A stretch of DNA of 34,810 nucleotides from Methanothermococcus sp. (GCF_015523155.1 NZ_WAKW01000058.1:1-34810), one strand, 5' to 3'. Positions 1 to 9,413 are shown, numbered from the stretch's first letter. Notes: a model not told the origin generated them from the sequence alone. A program made the numbers and translations.

Positions 1-250
1 AAGCGAGCAAAAAACCGAAGGTTTTCTAATTTAGTATTGAAAATAGTGATGAAAACTTAAAAGTTAGTTTTAGGTCTCCACTTCGCTACGAGATGAATCC
101 TCAAAATCCCTTCGGGATTTATATATTTCCTTCGCTTCGCTCGGAAATGCGGGCAAAATTTATATAGTAGTATTGTCATGTATAGCCAGATAATTAAAAG
201 GTTTTCGTTTAACACCTTCCGTAAGAGAGGGTAATTCACTAAATATTACT
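1..250. repeat. Hairpin-rich intergenic element, copy 1
   Basis: This stretch has no convincing gene. It is built of tiny inverted repeats: AAAACC-GAA-GGTTTT at 11-25, AAATCCC-TTC-GGGATTT at 104-120, and TTTCC...GGAAA at 126-147 enclosing a GCTTCGC-rich core. Its right end (200-244) closely matches 27289-27333 in copy 4. It lies just 3' of the minus-strand methylthiotransferase gene. The 60-codon minus-strand reading frame at 57-239 crosses the hairpins, has no ribosome-binding site and is not counted as a gene. Function is unknown. It could be 3'-UTR structure or a decayed mobile repeat. Confidence 0.6.
200..244 (-). repeat. 45-nt repeat module (mate of 27289-27333)
   Basis: The first 14 nt on the plus strand (GGTTTTCGTTTAAC) and the last 16 nt (GGGTAATTCACTAAAT) are identical to 27289-27333. 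The 15-nt middles have equal length but differ at about 9 positions. The copy ends 18 nt beyond the stop of a minus-strand gene. The mate also lies 3' of a minus-strand gene in the same orientation, so a role at RNA 3' ends is possible. Strand is given relative to those genes. Confidence 0.65.
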
Positions 251-262
251 CCTATAATATAA

Positions 263-1555
263 CTAATCTAATATCTCTCCGAATAAACCAAAAGTCTTTG
301 CATCGGTTATTTTTATTTCTCTAAACTCTCCGATGTTTATGTTTTTATTTTCGCTGTTGAATTTGACAACTTTGCAGTTATGGGCAATTCCTTTATCCTT
401 TTCAGTAATTAAAACCTTTAATGTCTTTCCAATATACTTTTTATTGTTTTCATAGCTGAGTTCTCTTCTTAATTTATCCAATATTCTAGATCTTTTTTTC
501 CTAATTTTTGTATCTACCTGTTTTAATTTAGCCGCTTCTGTATGCTTTCTCTGAGAGTATTTTGCACTGTGAATATAATCAGGATTTATTTTTCTCAAAA
601 CTTCAAGAGTGTTCTCAAAGTTTTCTTCTTTTTCAGTAGGGAATCCAACAATTATATCTGTATTGAAGTTCAAGTCTTTCACTTTTCTTTTAAATTCATT
701 TACTATGCTGATAAATTCATCGACGGTATAACCTCTCTTCATATCCTTCAAAACCTGGTCATCTCCACTTTGAATAGGCAGATGCAAGAATTTTGCAACC
801 TTATCATTTTGGTATGATTCTATGAGCTCATCCATAATATTGGAAACATTTTTCGCATGCATCATTCCAATTCTCATATCGAATTCCCCATCAATAGAGG
901 CAATATCATTTATTAAGTTTGGAAGGGTATCGTTTTTATCAAATCCATAGCATGCGGTATCCTGTGAAGTTATAAGAATGTGCTTTACTCCGTTGTTTAT
1001 AAATTCCTCTGCCTTTTTAATTAGTAAATCTCTATCATAAGATATCAATCTTCCACGGGCAACCTTGACAATGCAGTAGGAGCATTTTCCAACACACCCC
1101 TCTGAAATAGGGAGCGGCATAATTAAAGAGTTTTCAGGTTTTAGATATTTTAATTTGTCATTTAAGTTTATGGGTGTAGTATTACTGCATGGATTGTATT
1201 TACTATGGTATTTATTATGAATTACATACCCGTGAATTATATTTCCAGATAGATGCGCCTCTTTTGGCATTATTAAAACATCGCCTTTATCTTCAACCTT
1301 TTCCTTCAACGCCTTTGGCATACATCCTGCTACAATAACTTTTTTGTTTAAGGATTTAAAATGCTTTATTCTTGAAATCATTCTATGTTCTGTCTCCAAT
1401 CTAACAGCACATGTATTTATAACTACAATATCTGCATCTTCTGGATTCTGAACTATTTGAAAATCTTCAAAACTCGCTATTGAATTTTTTATTATGATTG
1501 TATCTGCGGTATTAAGTGTGCATCCGTATCCTTCAATGTATATTTTTGTTTTCAT
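263..1555 (-). CDS. tRNA-A37 methylthiotransferase, archaeal MtaB/CDKAL1 type
   Basis: Radical SAM methylthiotransferase that probably converts t6A37 of tRNA to ms2t6A37 (430 aa, cytosolic). The N-terminal UPF0004 domain carries the three cluster cysteines C12 (YGCTLN), C49 (INTCAV) and C78 (AGCMP). The radical SAM motif CVGKCSYC at 154-161 binds the second 4Fe-4S cluster with SAM. A TRAM-like RNA-binding region follows from about residue 372. Length and domain order are normal for the family. The ATG at 1555 follows a GTGATG-type ribosome-binding site. The gene stands alone, divergent from the small surface protein at 1755. The MtaB-like subgroup rather than MiaB is inferred from the archaeal host and compact length. 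Confidence 0.9.
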   Translation of the reverse strand: MKTKIYIEGYGCTLNTADTIIIKNSIASFEDFQIVQNPEDADIVVINTCAVRLETEHRMISRIKHFKSLNKKVIVAGCMPKALKEKVEDKGDVLIMPKEAHLSGNIIHGYVIHNKYHSKYNPCSNTTPINLNDKLKYLKPENSLIMPLPISEGCVGKCSYCIVKVARGRLISYDRDLLIKKAEEFINNGVKHILITSQDTACYGFDKNDTLPNLINDIASIDGEFDMRIGMMHAKNVSNIMDELIESYQNDKVAKFLHLPIQSGDDQVLKDMKRGYTVDEFISIVNEFKRKVKDLNFNTDIIVGFPTEKEENFENTLEVLRKINPDYIHSAKYSQRKHTEAAKLKQVDTKIRKKRSRILDKLRRELSYENNKKYIGKTLKVLITEKDKGIAHNCKVVKFNSENKNINIGEFREIKITDAKTFGLFGEILD

Positions 1556-1710
1556 ATTGCCATCACATTTAAATTTAATCGTTATAAATTTGTAAAAATA
1601 GACATTTAATAATTTTAAATTTTTTAATCATTCGATAAAAATTAAATTTTTTAAATTATTTAAAAAATATGTTTATATAGTTTTTTCAGTGCTTAAATAT
1701 ATATTAAAAA

Positions 1711-1726
1711 CGCATATATAAATATA
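1711..1726 (+). promoter_or_regulatory. TATA box of the small surface protein gene
   Basis: The sequence CATATATAAATATAG lies about 30-40 bases before the ATG at 1755. Transcription would start near 1740-1748, leaving almost no leader, and no GGTGA-type ribosome-binding site is visible. The mRNA may therefore be leaderless or nearly so. Confidence 0.4.
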
Positions 1727-1754
1727 GTTAATTATATTTAAAAAATTATTTAGA

Positions 1755-2288
1755 ATGGATAATATGTTTAAAAAAATTATAATTTTAATGGGAATTTTTA
1801 GTTTATTTGGGATGATTTATGGGGAAACGATAGATATTGGAAATTTAGAAGTATCTAATTTTTCACATCCAAGTTATCCAAATGTTATATCTTTTAAATT
1901 AAATAATTTAAATGGGAGCTCATACATGTTAAACTTTACGCACTATGGGAATATAAACTGGACAATAACAAAATCTATACTGTTATATTTAAATGGCAGA
2001 GCCATTTATACGTTTAAAAAAGACAATTGTGGATGGGGGTGGGATAAAAAAACTACACTCATTACTATAAGTAAATCTTATCTTAAAATTGAGAATAACG
2101 AATTAAAATTAGTGCCAGATGGTCAAATCAAAAAATCTACATATTATAAGCTTAATGATATAACTATGGTGATTAAAACCACAACTACTACTACATCAAC
2201 AACAAAAGCACCAATCCCAACTCCTGCAATAATTATCAGCATTTTAGCAGTAGTTCTCATAATACTAAAAAATAGAGAAAACTTATAA
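1755..2288 (+). CDS. Small secreted, C-terminally anchored surface protein
   Basis: No known family recognised (177 aa). Residues 4-23 form a signal peptide or N-terminal membrane segment. The middle (about 24-140) is beta-strand-like with several N-x-S/T glycosylation sequons. A threonine-rich linker (141-150) leads to PIPTPA (153-158), a hydrophobic helix (159-171) and a short charged tail (KNRENL). A Pro-motif followed by a helix and a charged tail resembles the CTERM signals processed by archaeosortases; that reading is inference. It has no visible ribosome-binding site; the ATG at 1764 is an alternative start. The stop overlaps the convergent mptD stop by 6 bp. It is probably an envelope protein. 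Confidence 0.65.
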   Translation: MDNMFKKIIILMGIFSLFGMIYGETIDIGNLEVSNFSHPSYPNVISFKLNNLNGSSYMLNFTHYGNINWTITKSILLYLNGRAIYTFKKDNCGWGWDKKTTLITISKSYLKIENNELKLVPDGQIKKSTYYKLNDITMVIKTTTTTTSTTKAPIPTPAIIISILAVVLIILKNRENL

Positions 2289-2651
2289 AATCTCTTCAAC
2301 ATACATTAGTGGATAATCCAACTCCTTTATATATCTTAATCTTAATGATGCAATAGTATCATTTACTTTTATCTTTAATTTAACATTTAGCATATTGCCA
2401 TCCAATGAAACATATTTATCTTCTTTTAAATCCCCAATAATTTCAACTTTAATATCTTCAACACAAGGCTGGTTTTTCATAGCCTCTTCAATAGATTTTT
2501 CTAATATCTCCTTATTTTTTAAACTTATAGGTGTTCCAACGAATTGATGGAACAGAGCTCCTAATGTAATACCACCTTCAAAAATTGCTCTTTCCCTATC
2601 TGATAAATTTTTAAAGTAGCTGTTAAATATTTCATTTTCTTCAAGCTTCAT
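2283..2651 (-). CDS. mptD: Dihydroneopterin aldolase, archaeal MptD type
   Basis: A protein of 122 aa from the chosen start. It is recognised as the small archaeal aldolase that cleaves 7,8-dihydroneopterin to 6-hydroxymethyl-dihydropterin and glycolaldehyde in tetrahydromethanopterin synthesis. The conserved block DRERAIFEGG-ITLGALFHQFVGTP lies in the N-terminal half, followed by a SIEEAMKNQPCVEDI segment typical of the family. The ATG at 2651 is preferred because GGTGAAATC precedes it; a longer form from 2672 lacks a site. The DHH phosphoesterase lies upstream on the same strand. Assignment is from remembered family motifs. Confidence 0.75.
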   Translation of the reverse strand: MKLEENEIFNSYFKNLSDRERAIFEGGITLGALFHQFVGTPISLKNKEILEKSIEEAMKNQPCVEDIKVEIIGDLKEDKYVSLDGNMLNVKLKIKVNDTIASLRLRYIKELDYPLMYVEEIL

Positions 2652-2694
2652 GATTTCACCGTATTTTATCATTATTTTGTATTTTTATTACCAT

Positions 2695-3753
2695 TTATTT
2701 GATATATTCTTCCTTGAACATTTCATAACATAAATTTAAAACCTCTTTTATAACTTCATCTTTATTTCTTCCTTTTTCATATTTTGCATTTAAACCTGCG
2801 GCTTCTGCATGACCTCCGCCTTTTCCACCCAGTTTCTTTGCAATCTTTTCCATCAAACTGCCCAGATGAACTTTTCTTGAAATGGATTTCCTACATCTTG
2901 CACTTATTCTTATTTCTTGGTCCCTCTTCCTAACTGCAACCACAAAGGACACATCTGCACCAATGGATACTATTGTTTTTGCACAGGAAGCCTCGTGGGA
3001 GCTCACATGGGATAATGCCACAATACATTTATTTACATCCTTTAATTCCATTCTACTACATGCCTTTAAATGTGCTATTCTTTTACTTTCATCACTTTCC
3101 TGTGTAAGAAGGTATAAAATCTTCTGGAAGCTTATTCCCTTTATAAGCCATGCTATTGTATTGAATGTTCCTTCATTTGCAAGTTTTAAATGTTTTGTAT
3201 CATAGACTATTCCGCATAGTAAGGCGGTTCGAATGTTCTTTGGAGGATATATATTCATCTCCTTAAATATGTTTGAAACTATTTCACAGGTAGAGGGGGA
3301 TTTTTCATTTACAATGTATAAATCGCATAAATTTATTAAATCTGTTTTTCTGTGGTGGTCTATTAATATTGTTTTTGATTCCTTTAATTTATTTTCATCA
3401 ACAGATACTTGGTTTAAGCTGGATATATCTACAAAAAAAACCACTTTTGCCAATTTTGGATAATATACAATCTCAATATCTTCGTTTAATTCTTCTAATA
3501 CTGCCCTTGATAATTTACTTACAGAATTTGCCGAGATTCTAATGTTTTTATCCTTTGATTTGTTTAATGTATTTGCAAGATATTTTAGTCCAATAGCTGC
3601 ACCAACTGCATCAGGGTCTGCATTGTGATGACATAAAAATAAAATATCGTTCTCTTCCCGAAATACTTTTTTGAGCTGGACTATGATATTATCGCCAGAC
3701 AATCCACAAATCTTTGATTTAATATTTTCGTTAATTTTGTTAATTTTATCCAT
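2695..3753 (-). CDS. DHH/DHHA1-family phosphoesterase (RecJ/NrnA-like)
   Basis: A 352-aa cytosolic phosphoesterase with the two-domain DHH-DHHA1 plan. Motif I is HHNADPDAVG (42-51), motif II carries D109 in VDISS, motif III is DHH at 132-134, and the C-terminal DHHA1 domain has GGKGGGHAEAAG near residue 310. These residues bind two Mn ions and the substrate phosphate. Family members degrade short oligonucleotides, single-stranded DNA, cyclic dinucleotides or pAp; the substrate here cannot be chosen from sequence. The start is supported by GGTGTAATT before the ATG. It may be cotranscribed with mptD. A second DHH protein, the pyrophosphatase at 33068, is only distantly similar. Confidence 0.85.
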   Translation of the reverse strand: MDKINKINENIKSKICGLSGDNIIVQLKKVFREENDILFLCHHNADPDAVGAAIGLKYLANTLNKSKDKNIRISANSVSKLSRAVLEELNEDIEIVYYPKLAKVVFFVDISSLNQVSVDENKLKESKTILIDHHRKTDLINLCDLYIVNEKSPSTCEIVSNIFKEMNIYPPKNIRTALLCGIVYDTKHLKLANEGTFNTIAWLIKGISFQKILYLLTQESDESKRIAHLKACSRMELKDVNKCIVALSHVSSHEASCAKTIVSIGADVSFVVAVRKRDQEIRISARCRKSISRKVHLGSLMEKIAKKLGGKGGGHAEAAGLNAKYEKGRNKDEVIKEVLNLCYEMFKEEYIK

Positions 3754-3956
3754 AATTACACCAAATAATTAAAATAAAAATTAAAATTAAAATTCACTAA
3801 AAATAGAAAAAACTAATGAATATTATTTATTAAATAAATATAAAAATGTTATATTCTTGTTTAGAAGTAAGCAAAATAAACTTTTTCTAACATGGTTATT
3901 TTATTTATTTCATTTTTATTATTTTATTGCTATTTCATTATATATTATTACTATAA

Positions 3957-4709
3957 TTATATTGGAACAACAATAGGTATCCCTTTGTATTCATCCACAT
4001 GAACTCTGACACCATAAACTTCCTCAATATTTTCAGGTGAGATTACCTCTTTTCCACCTTCTGCAAAAATCTTCCCATCTTTCAGCATTATGAATTTATC
4101 GGAAAACCTTAAAGCAAGATTTAAATCATGCATAACTACAATTGAGGCAATATTTTGGGATTTTAATATATCCCTGACAATTCTCATAACTTCCAATTGA
4201 TTTTTTAAATCTAAATTGTTTGTTGGCTCATCTATTAATAAAATTTGTGGTTCTTGTACTAAAGCTCTCGCTATAATCACTTTTTGCAGTTCTCCACCAC
4301 TCAACTCATTTGTGTATCTTAAAGCATAATCTTCCAAATTCATAAGTTTTAAAACTTTGTGAGTTAGTTCGATATCCCTTTCTGACACTTCCCATTTTAT
4401 ATGGGGTTTCCTTCCTAACAAAACTGCATCAAATACAGTCATATAGTTTCCTTCAGCCCTCTGCGGAACATAGCCAACCCTTTTTGCCAATACATAGTTA
4501 TCTAATTTATTAATATCAAAATTATCAATTAATATTGTCCCTCTTTTTGGTTTTAAAATTTTATTTATGCATTTTAAGAGTGTTGATTTTCCAGCCCCAT
4601 TGATTCCTAAGATAGAAACTACTTCCCCTTTTTTAACCTCAAATTTTATATTGTTTAGGATTTTTCTGCTTTTATATGCAAATTCAACTCCATCAACAGA
4701 TAGAATCAT
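3957..4709 (-). CDS. ABC transporter ATPase, FepC/BtuD family
   Basis: ATPase subunit (250 aa) of an importer for an iron chelate, cobalamin or similar metal complex. Walker A is GINGAGKST (35-43), the Q-loop glutamine is Q83, the signature is LSGGE (136-140), Walker B is ILLIDEP (156-162), and an H-loop histidine lies in VVMHDLN near 193. It starts 14 bases after the permease stop, with GGTGAT before the ATG, so the two form an operon (permease first). No periplasmic-type binding protein gene lies on either side, so the ligand is unknown. Confidence 0.9.
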   Translation of the reverse strand: MILSVDGVEFAYKSRKILNNIKFEVKKGEVVSILGINGAGKSTLLKCINKILKPKRGTILIDNFDINKLDNYVLAKRVGYVPQRAEGNYMTVFDAVLLGRKPHIKWEVSERDIELTHKVLKLMNLEDYALRYTNELSGGELQKVIIARALVQEPQILLIDEPTNNLDLKNQLEVMRIVRDILKSQNIASIVVMHDLNLALRFSDKFIMLKDGKIFAEGGKEVISPENIEEVYGVRVHVDEYKGIPIVVPI

Positions 4710-4723
4710 TAAATCACCAATTT

Positions 4724-5770
4724 TTATTTCTTATACCTTCTCAGCAATAAATAGAGAAACATCGGAGCTCCCATAAATGATGTTAGTATTCCAACAGGTA
4801 ATACTATTGGAGATATTATTGTTCGTGCAATGGTATCTGATATTAGAAGCAACACCGCACCAAATAGTGCAGATATAGGGATTAAAAACCTGTAATCTCC
4901 ACCAATGAATATCCTAACAATATGAGGACATATCAATCCGATAAATCCAATTATTCCCAAAAATGCAACATCTACAGATGTTAATAGTGAAGCAACAAGC
5001 ATCCCAATTAATCTTATTTTTTCTGTATTTACTCCTAAGGATTTTGCCGTCTCTTCTCCTGCCTCCAATGCGTTGTAGTCCCACCGCCTGTATATGAAAT
5101 ATAACAATGCAGGAATCATAATTGCAACCATAATGTATATTTCATTCCATAATGGTCTTCCTAAGTCTCCAAATGTCCAATATACCATTGCCGCTAACTG
5201 TAAATCATCTGCAAAGTATTGTATTAACATAGTTCCCGCCGTGAATAGTGAGCTCATAGCCACACCCGCCAAAATCATTGCTTCGGGCGTTAATCCCCTT
5301 AACTTTGCAAGTAATAATATTACAACAACTCCAATTAATGCACCGAGAAATGCAAAAATTGTAATGGAGTATGGATTATTTACAAATATGCGACCTGTGC
5401 TTTCTGCTCCTCCTGCACCTAAAAGTATTATTGCAAGTGAAGCACCGAACATTGCTCCATGAGAAATTCCCATTGTAAATGGACTTGCTAATGGATTCCT
5501 TAAAATACACTGCATAACTGCACCAGCAACTGCCAAAGATGCTCCAGCAGTTATTGCGGCAAATATTCTTGGCAATCTTATATTCCAAATAACCAACTTT
5601 GCATTTCCTGTTCCATTACCTATTAAAGCATTTATAACTTGATTTATCGTTAATCTGTAATCTCCAACGCATAAAGCATAAATTGCACTTAAAAACAAAA
5701 TTATAACTAAAATAATTCCAAAAATTATCTTCTTTTTTGTGTATTGTTTATATTTTTGTGGAATATCCAT
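4724..5770 (-). CDS. ABC transporter permease, FecCD/BtuC family
   Basis: Membrane subunit (348 aa) of the importer whose ATPase follows at 4709. About nine to ten hydrophobic helices are visible. Family motifs include [20 protein letters not shown] near 63-82, [16 protein letters not shown], and near the C-terminus [12 protein letters not shown] and [14 protein letters not shown]. The G-F-I-G-L-I-x-P-H-x-x-R segment is the cytoplasmic coupling region that contacts the ATPase. Transport of iron(III) chelates or corrinoids is the family norm; both are plausible in a methanogen. The ATG is preceded by GTGATGAT. A hairpin element lies upstream. Confidence 0.9.
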   Translation of the reverse strand: MDIPQKYKQYTKKKIIFGIILVIILFLSAIYALCVGDYRLTINQVINALIGNGTGNAKLVIWNIRLPRIFAAITAGASLAVAGAVMQCILRNPLASPFTMGISHGAMFGASLAIILLGAGGAESTGRIFVNNPYSITIFAFLGALIGVVVILLLAKLRGLTPEAMILAGVAMSSLFTAGTMLIQYFADDLQLAAMVYWTFGDLGRPLWNEIYIMVAIMIPALLYFIYRRWDYNALEAGEETAKSLGVNTEKIRLIGMLVASLLTSVDVAFLGIIGFIGLICPHIVRIFIGGDYRFLIPISALFGAVLLLISDTIARTIISPIVLPVGILTSFMGAPMFLYLLLRRYKK

Positions 5771-6082
5771 ATCATCACATTTTAAATTTATTTTATTTAT
5801 TAAAAATAATATTGAGATTTTTTATATAAAATATTACATTAATAAAAATAATTATTACTACAATATAAAGTTTTGTAAATTTATTAATTATAAGCAAACA
5901 CCTGAACTTTGCAGAGATTCTTTTAAAAAATAGTTATTTTGGGGGTTGCTTCCTAAATCTTTTTATTTACGATAGAAATAAAGATTTTCAAATATAATCT
6001 TCAAAATAAAGAAAACCTGCGGTTTTATAATTTCTCTGCTACTCTTAGGTAGTAAAAACCATAGAGAAAGAAAATAAGAGAA
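5771..6082. repeat. 312-bp gene-free gap with hairpin element, copy 2
   Basis: The gap lies between the permease start and the end of the propeller-like gene. 5771-5885 is plain AT-rich DNA, presumably the transporter promoter. From about 5892 there is structure: arms AAGCAAACACC (5892-5902) and GGGGGTTGCTT (5941-5951) pair at 9 of 11 positions around a 38-nt loop. AAAACC-TGC-GGTTTT (6012-6026) uses the same stem as copies 1 and 4. TTTCTCT (6031-6037) pairs with AGAGAAA (6063-6069) around an inner CTAC...GTAG pair. The last hairpin lies just 3' of the minus-strand gene ending at 6083 and could mark its transcript end. No reading frame was supported. Confidence 0.5.
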
Positions 6083-7279
6083 TTATGATTTTTTTCCCAT
6101 ATTAGCTAAAATCAAAATTATAATTAAAAGTATTAATCCATAGAGATAATAATATAAACCACTATTGGTTTCATTTTTCATTTTATTATTTCCATTTATA
6201 ATATTAACCAATTGCTGAGTTAAATCTTCCATATAATTTCCATTGAATTTAACTAATTTTGCAGATTCTTTATTAACACCCGCTAATAACCAATACCTAT
6301 CTTTATCCACATAAGTAATATAATCAACTCTTTTAACTTCTAAATCTGGAAGATTTTCTATTTTTCCATTTTTATATAGATAGCATCCGCTTATTGGATA
6401 ATCAACTATGCAGCATCTATTAGGTGAGCTCAGGATTTTTGTAGATATTAATAAAACTTCATTACCACCATAATCCATTGTATAAATTGGTTTATTAAGA
6501 ATTTCTGTTAAATTTCCATTATTGTATAAGTATAATCCACAATAACCATCTTTTGAATATAATGAAATTAATAGTTTTTTATAACCGATTGGTGCTATGC
6601 ATTGCTCTGTTAAATTATTTGGAAAGGTAAATAAATTGTATAAACTATTATTTTTATAAATAAAGGCAGATTTTTCTGTAATAATATACCAATCATTATC
6701 GTAGGGATTATATATCACATCCTTTGTATGATTTGGCAGAGTCTGGCTTTTTACATTTTTAATATCTGTAAAATTATGATATAAAACAAACCACTCTCCA
6801 TTACATGATGTTGTTGAACCCCTCCACTTAATAATTACGGTGTTTTTGTTATCGGTAACAAATTTATCTATTTCTGCCATTGAGCATCCTGAATAGTAAC
6901 CACTTACTGTTGTAGTGAAGTTTTTTCCATCAAAGAACCCTAACATTTCTGGATTGTAAAAAATCCATTTTCCTTTAAAATAACCAACTACAACGGGATG
7001 TTTAAAATAACTATAATAATTCCAATTCTTAGGTTTGAAGTTTATCTTTGAATCATTTAATTCAGATTTATTTATTGGAAATTCTGAAATTAGTTTAAAC
7101 CCTTTTCCATCGTATAGTATTTCATACATCTTTAAGTGGGATTTATCATAAACACTAATCATTGCATCTGTTCCATTTGTAGCCATGCCCTCGAATGATA
7201 TGTTGTATTTTATAGTTTCCTCTGCAAATAGCGGATTAAGAAATACAAATAAAACTAAAAAGAGGATAAATTTTTTCAA
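6083..7279 (-). CDS. Secreted, membrane-anchored beta-propeller-like protein
   Basis: No named family recognised (398 aa). Residues 1-19 are a signal peptide ending at FAEE. The final 25 residues contain one hydrophobic helix followed by GKKS, a C-terminal anchor. The body repeats a short motif of aromatic-x-Asn/Asp/Lys-Gly-Lys/Asn-x-hydrophobic at least six times: YDGKGFKL, FDGKNFTT, YKNNSLYNLF, LYNNGNLTEI, LYKNGKIENL, KFNGNYMEDL. This pattern is typical of kelch or WD-like blades. Many N-x-S/T sequons fit a glycosylated surface protein. The start codon is TTG at 7279, supported by GGTGATAAA immediately upstream. It lies 30 bases downstream of the frameshifted gene and may share the asnB transcript. 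Confidence 0.6.
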   Translation of the reverse strand: MKKFILFLVLFVFLNPLFAEETIKYNISFEGMATNGTDAMISVYDKSHLKMYEILYDGKGFKLISEFPINKSELNDSKINFKPKNWNYYSYFKHPVVVGYFKGKWIFYNPEMLGFFDGKNFTTTVSGYYSGCSMAEIDKFVTDNKNTVIIKWRGSTTSCNGEWFVLYHNFTDIKNVKSQTLPNHTKDVIYNPYDNDWYIITEKSAFIYKNNSLYNLFTFPNNLTEQCIAPIGYKKLLISLYSKDGYCGLYLYNNGNLTEILNKPIYTMDYGGNEVLLISTKILSSPNRCCIVDYPISGCYLYKNGKIENLPDLEVKRVDYITYVDKDRYWLLAGVNKESAKLVKFNGNYMEDLTQQLVNIINGNNKMKNETNSGLYYYLYGLILLIIILILANMGKKS

Positions 7280-7309
7280 TTTATCACCTAAAAAAACTTA
7301 AAATAAAAA

Positions 7310-7670
7310 TTAACATGTCGAATATCCATCGTTTGGACATGGATGTTCTTCGTAGTATCTTTTTACCACCTTATAACATTCTATATCGTTACTAAAGTAG
7401 TGATAAATATACTTAACATTTCCAACTTTATTCAATGCAATAATAATTAGCCGCTCTTCTAATGCATATATTTTTATATTTACATCCGCAGTTTTCAATA
7501 TTTCCTAACACTGTTTTATCGCATTCAAACTCTACGCCCCAACCTCTATTTTTACACTCTTGCATAAATTCAATCAATTTGTTAAAATCCATTTCAGAAT
7601 CTTTTGTCATATAATAATGAGGTTGTGGAGCTATATTTGTAAAACCTATTAGATTTTGACATAAATCCAT
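7310..7670 (-). pseudogene. Frameshifted small Cys-containing gene downstream of asnB
   Basis: Two overlapping frames look like one broken gene. The first (7670 to 7428, 80 codons) begins MDLCQNLIGFTNIAPQPHYY and stops at TAA. The second (stop at 7310) ends in KVVKRYYEEHPCPNDGYSTC and has only a TTG start with no ribosome-binding site. Removing one base from the five-A run at 7471-7475 (minus strand) joins CGCKYK to IYALEERLIIIALNKV and gives a continuous 119-aa protein; 361 bases is 3n+1, as this requires. The first frame starts 4 bases after the asnB stop, with a GGGA site inside asnB. Family is unknown. It could be a real decay event, a sequencing error or recoding. Confidence 0.6.
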
Positions 7671-7674
7671 ATTA

Positions 7675-9252
7675 TTAATTCCCTTTAAATCTATGCATAT
7701 CCTTCATCTTTTTCATTAAAACATTTTCAAAGAATTCATTTATTCTCTTTTTTGAATAACCGTATTTTCTTGCAACTGCATATATCATTTTTTCGCTTCC
7801 GCTTCCATACTGTGCCGCTTTTTTAGGCCGGTATGCTATGTAATTTGGAATATAATTTGAAGCAACATCCCTTAAAATTATTTTTCTTTCATTATCATTT
7901 AGTTTATATTCAATAGGTAAGGACAATCCCACTTCAACTACATCTTTATCTAAAAATGGGACCCTAAGCTCTACACCATTTGCCATTGTGCAGTGGTCAT
8001 CTCTTTCAAGATTTACCTTATAGATATTCATTACATCATTATACAATGACTTTTTAAGTTCTTCCTTTCCTTTTTCGGCTAATATTCTTCCATATCTATT
8101 ATATCCACCGAATAACTCATCTGCACCCTGTCCTGATAATACCACTTTTATCCCGTCCTCCTTAGCCATTTCAGAAGCAACATATATTGGGATACCTACT
8201 GCAAGTTTCATTAAATTTAGTTCATCAATGGCATAAGCCACATTTAAAAGGTATTTCTCATATTCCTCTGGCGATACGATTTTTTTTCTGAATTTTAAAC
8301 CCATATCCTTTGAAGCCTTTTCAGCATATTCTATATCTTCACTTTCTTCCGTGCCTACTGTGTATAATACCACATCACAATACTCTGACGCCATTTTTGC
8401 TACAAGTGTGCTATCAACACCGCCAGAATAGATAATTCCAATCCTGTCAATTCCCCTAGTTCTCTTTGATACGGAGTCCCATAGTGCTTCTTCAAGTTCC
8501 TTTTTACAGGTTTCATAATCTATATTTGTATGGTAATTATTTTCAAAATAATCCGTCCTAATTTTTTGAATGTTTTCCTCGACTTCATATTCATTTTCAT
8601 TTAAGTCATATATCAACTGACTGTTTGGATTTAAGCGAGATATTGGATAATTATATGCTTCTTCAAATGACATCTTATCTATTTCCATCAGTAAATACCA
8701 TAGTGCCTTTTTCTCAGAAGCAAAGGCAAAGTATTTATCCCTATCTATATAAAAAAGCGGTTTTACTCCAAAAACATCCCTTCTTAACATTATCCTGTTT
8801 TTATTTTTATCATACAGGCAGTATGCATAATCTCCGTCGAGCTCATTTAATATATCCTCTTCATAGCTATGGAGTATAATCTCACTATCTGTATCGGTGT
8901 TAAAATCGTGGTCATTTTGCAAATCTTCCATTAATTCATAGTAATTATAAATTTCTCCGTTGCAGATTGTCCATATACTTTCGTCCTCGTTTGGAATTGG
9001 TTGGCTTGCATGACCCACAATAGCCAATCGGTTATGCCCCATACCTAATCTATTGGATTTACCAAAGGGTATATTTACATCACTAAACTCTTTAAAATAG
9101 ATAACTTCGTCATCAAACATTAATCCAGAACCATCTGGACCCCTATGTTTTAAAATCTTCATTCCATTAATTAAATATTCTAAAATCTTCTTTTTACAAC
9201 TGCTCGGGTCATCGTCGTCATCTTTTACAATTATTCCATTTATTGAACACAT
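7675..9252 (-). CDS. asnB: Asparagine synthase (glutamine-hydrolysing)
   Basis: Makes asparagine from aspartate, glutamine and ATP (525 aa, cytosolic). The N-terminal Ntn glutaminase domain has the nucleophile C2 (MCSINGI), HRGPDG at 37-42, NGEIYN at 98-103 and RRDVFGVKPLFY at 158-169. The synthetase domain has the ATP pyrophosphatase loop SGGVDST at 276-282 and GQGADELFGGY further on. An acidic run of five Asp (11-15) after the first strand is unusual. Length is normal for the archaeal type. The ATG follows TTTAGGGATATATT. The frameshifted gene follows after 4 bases, suggesting coupled translation. Confidence 0.93.
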   Translation of the reverse strand: MCSINGIIVKDDDDDPSSCKKKILEYLINGMKILKHRGPDGSGLMFDDEVIYFKEFSDVNIPFGKSNRLGMGHNRLAIVGHASQPIPNEDESIWTICNGEIYNYYELMEDLQNDHDFNTDTDSEIILHSYEEDILNELDGDYAYCLYDKNKNRIMLRRDVFGVKPLFYIDRDKYFAFASEKKALWYLLMEIDKMSFEEAYNYPISRLNPNSQLIYDLNENEYEVEENIQKIRTDYFENNYHTNIDYETCKKELEEALWDSVSKRTRGIDRIGIIYSGGVDSTLVAKMASEYCDVVLYTVGTEESEDIEYAEKASKDMGLKFRKKIVSPEEYEKYLLNVAYAIDELNLMKLAVGIPIYVASEMAKEDGIKVVLSGQGADELFGGYNRYGRILAEKGKEELKKSLYNDVMNIYKVNLERDDHCTMANGVELRVPFLDKDVVEVGLSLPIEYKLNDNERKIILRDVASNYIPNYIAYRPKKAAQYGSGSEKMIYAVARKYGYSKKRINEFFENVLMKKMKDMHRFKGN

Positions 9253-9413
9253 AATATATCCCTAAATTTTAATATTCTTTTTAATTTTATATTTTAATTT
9301 TATGTTATATTTTTTATAAATTTTATTTTTTTATATAAATTACATTTATTTTTAATCTTTACTATTATTAATTAATATATATAAATCTTACTATTTTATT
9401 ATTTCTACATAGT

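Noticed and set aside
57-239. A 60-codon minus-strand reading frame inside the first hairpin element
   Set aside because: It runs across several perfect hairpins, has no ribosome-binding site and no protein-like composition.
3957-5770. Assigning the ABC importer specifically to cobalamin or to iron
   Set aside because: Both ligands use this permease family and no binding protein or riboswitch nearby decides between them.
7428-7430. Stop in the small gene after asnB as a Sec codon
   Set aside because: The stop is TAA, not TGA. A one-base shift in an A5 run explains the break better.
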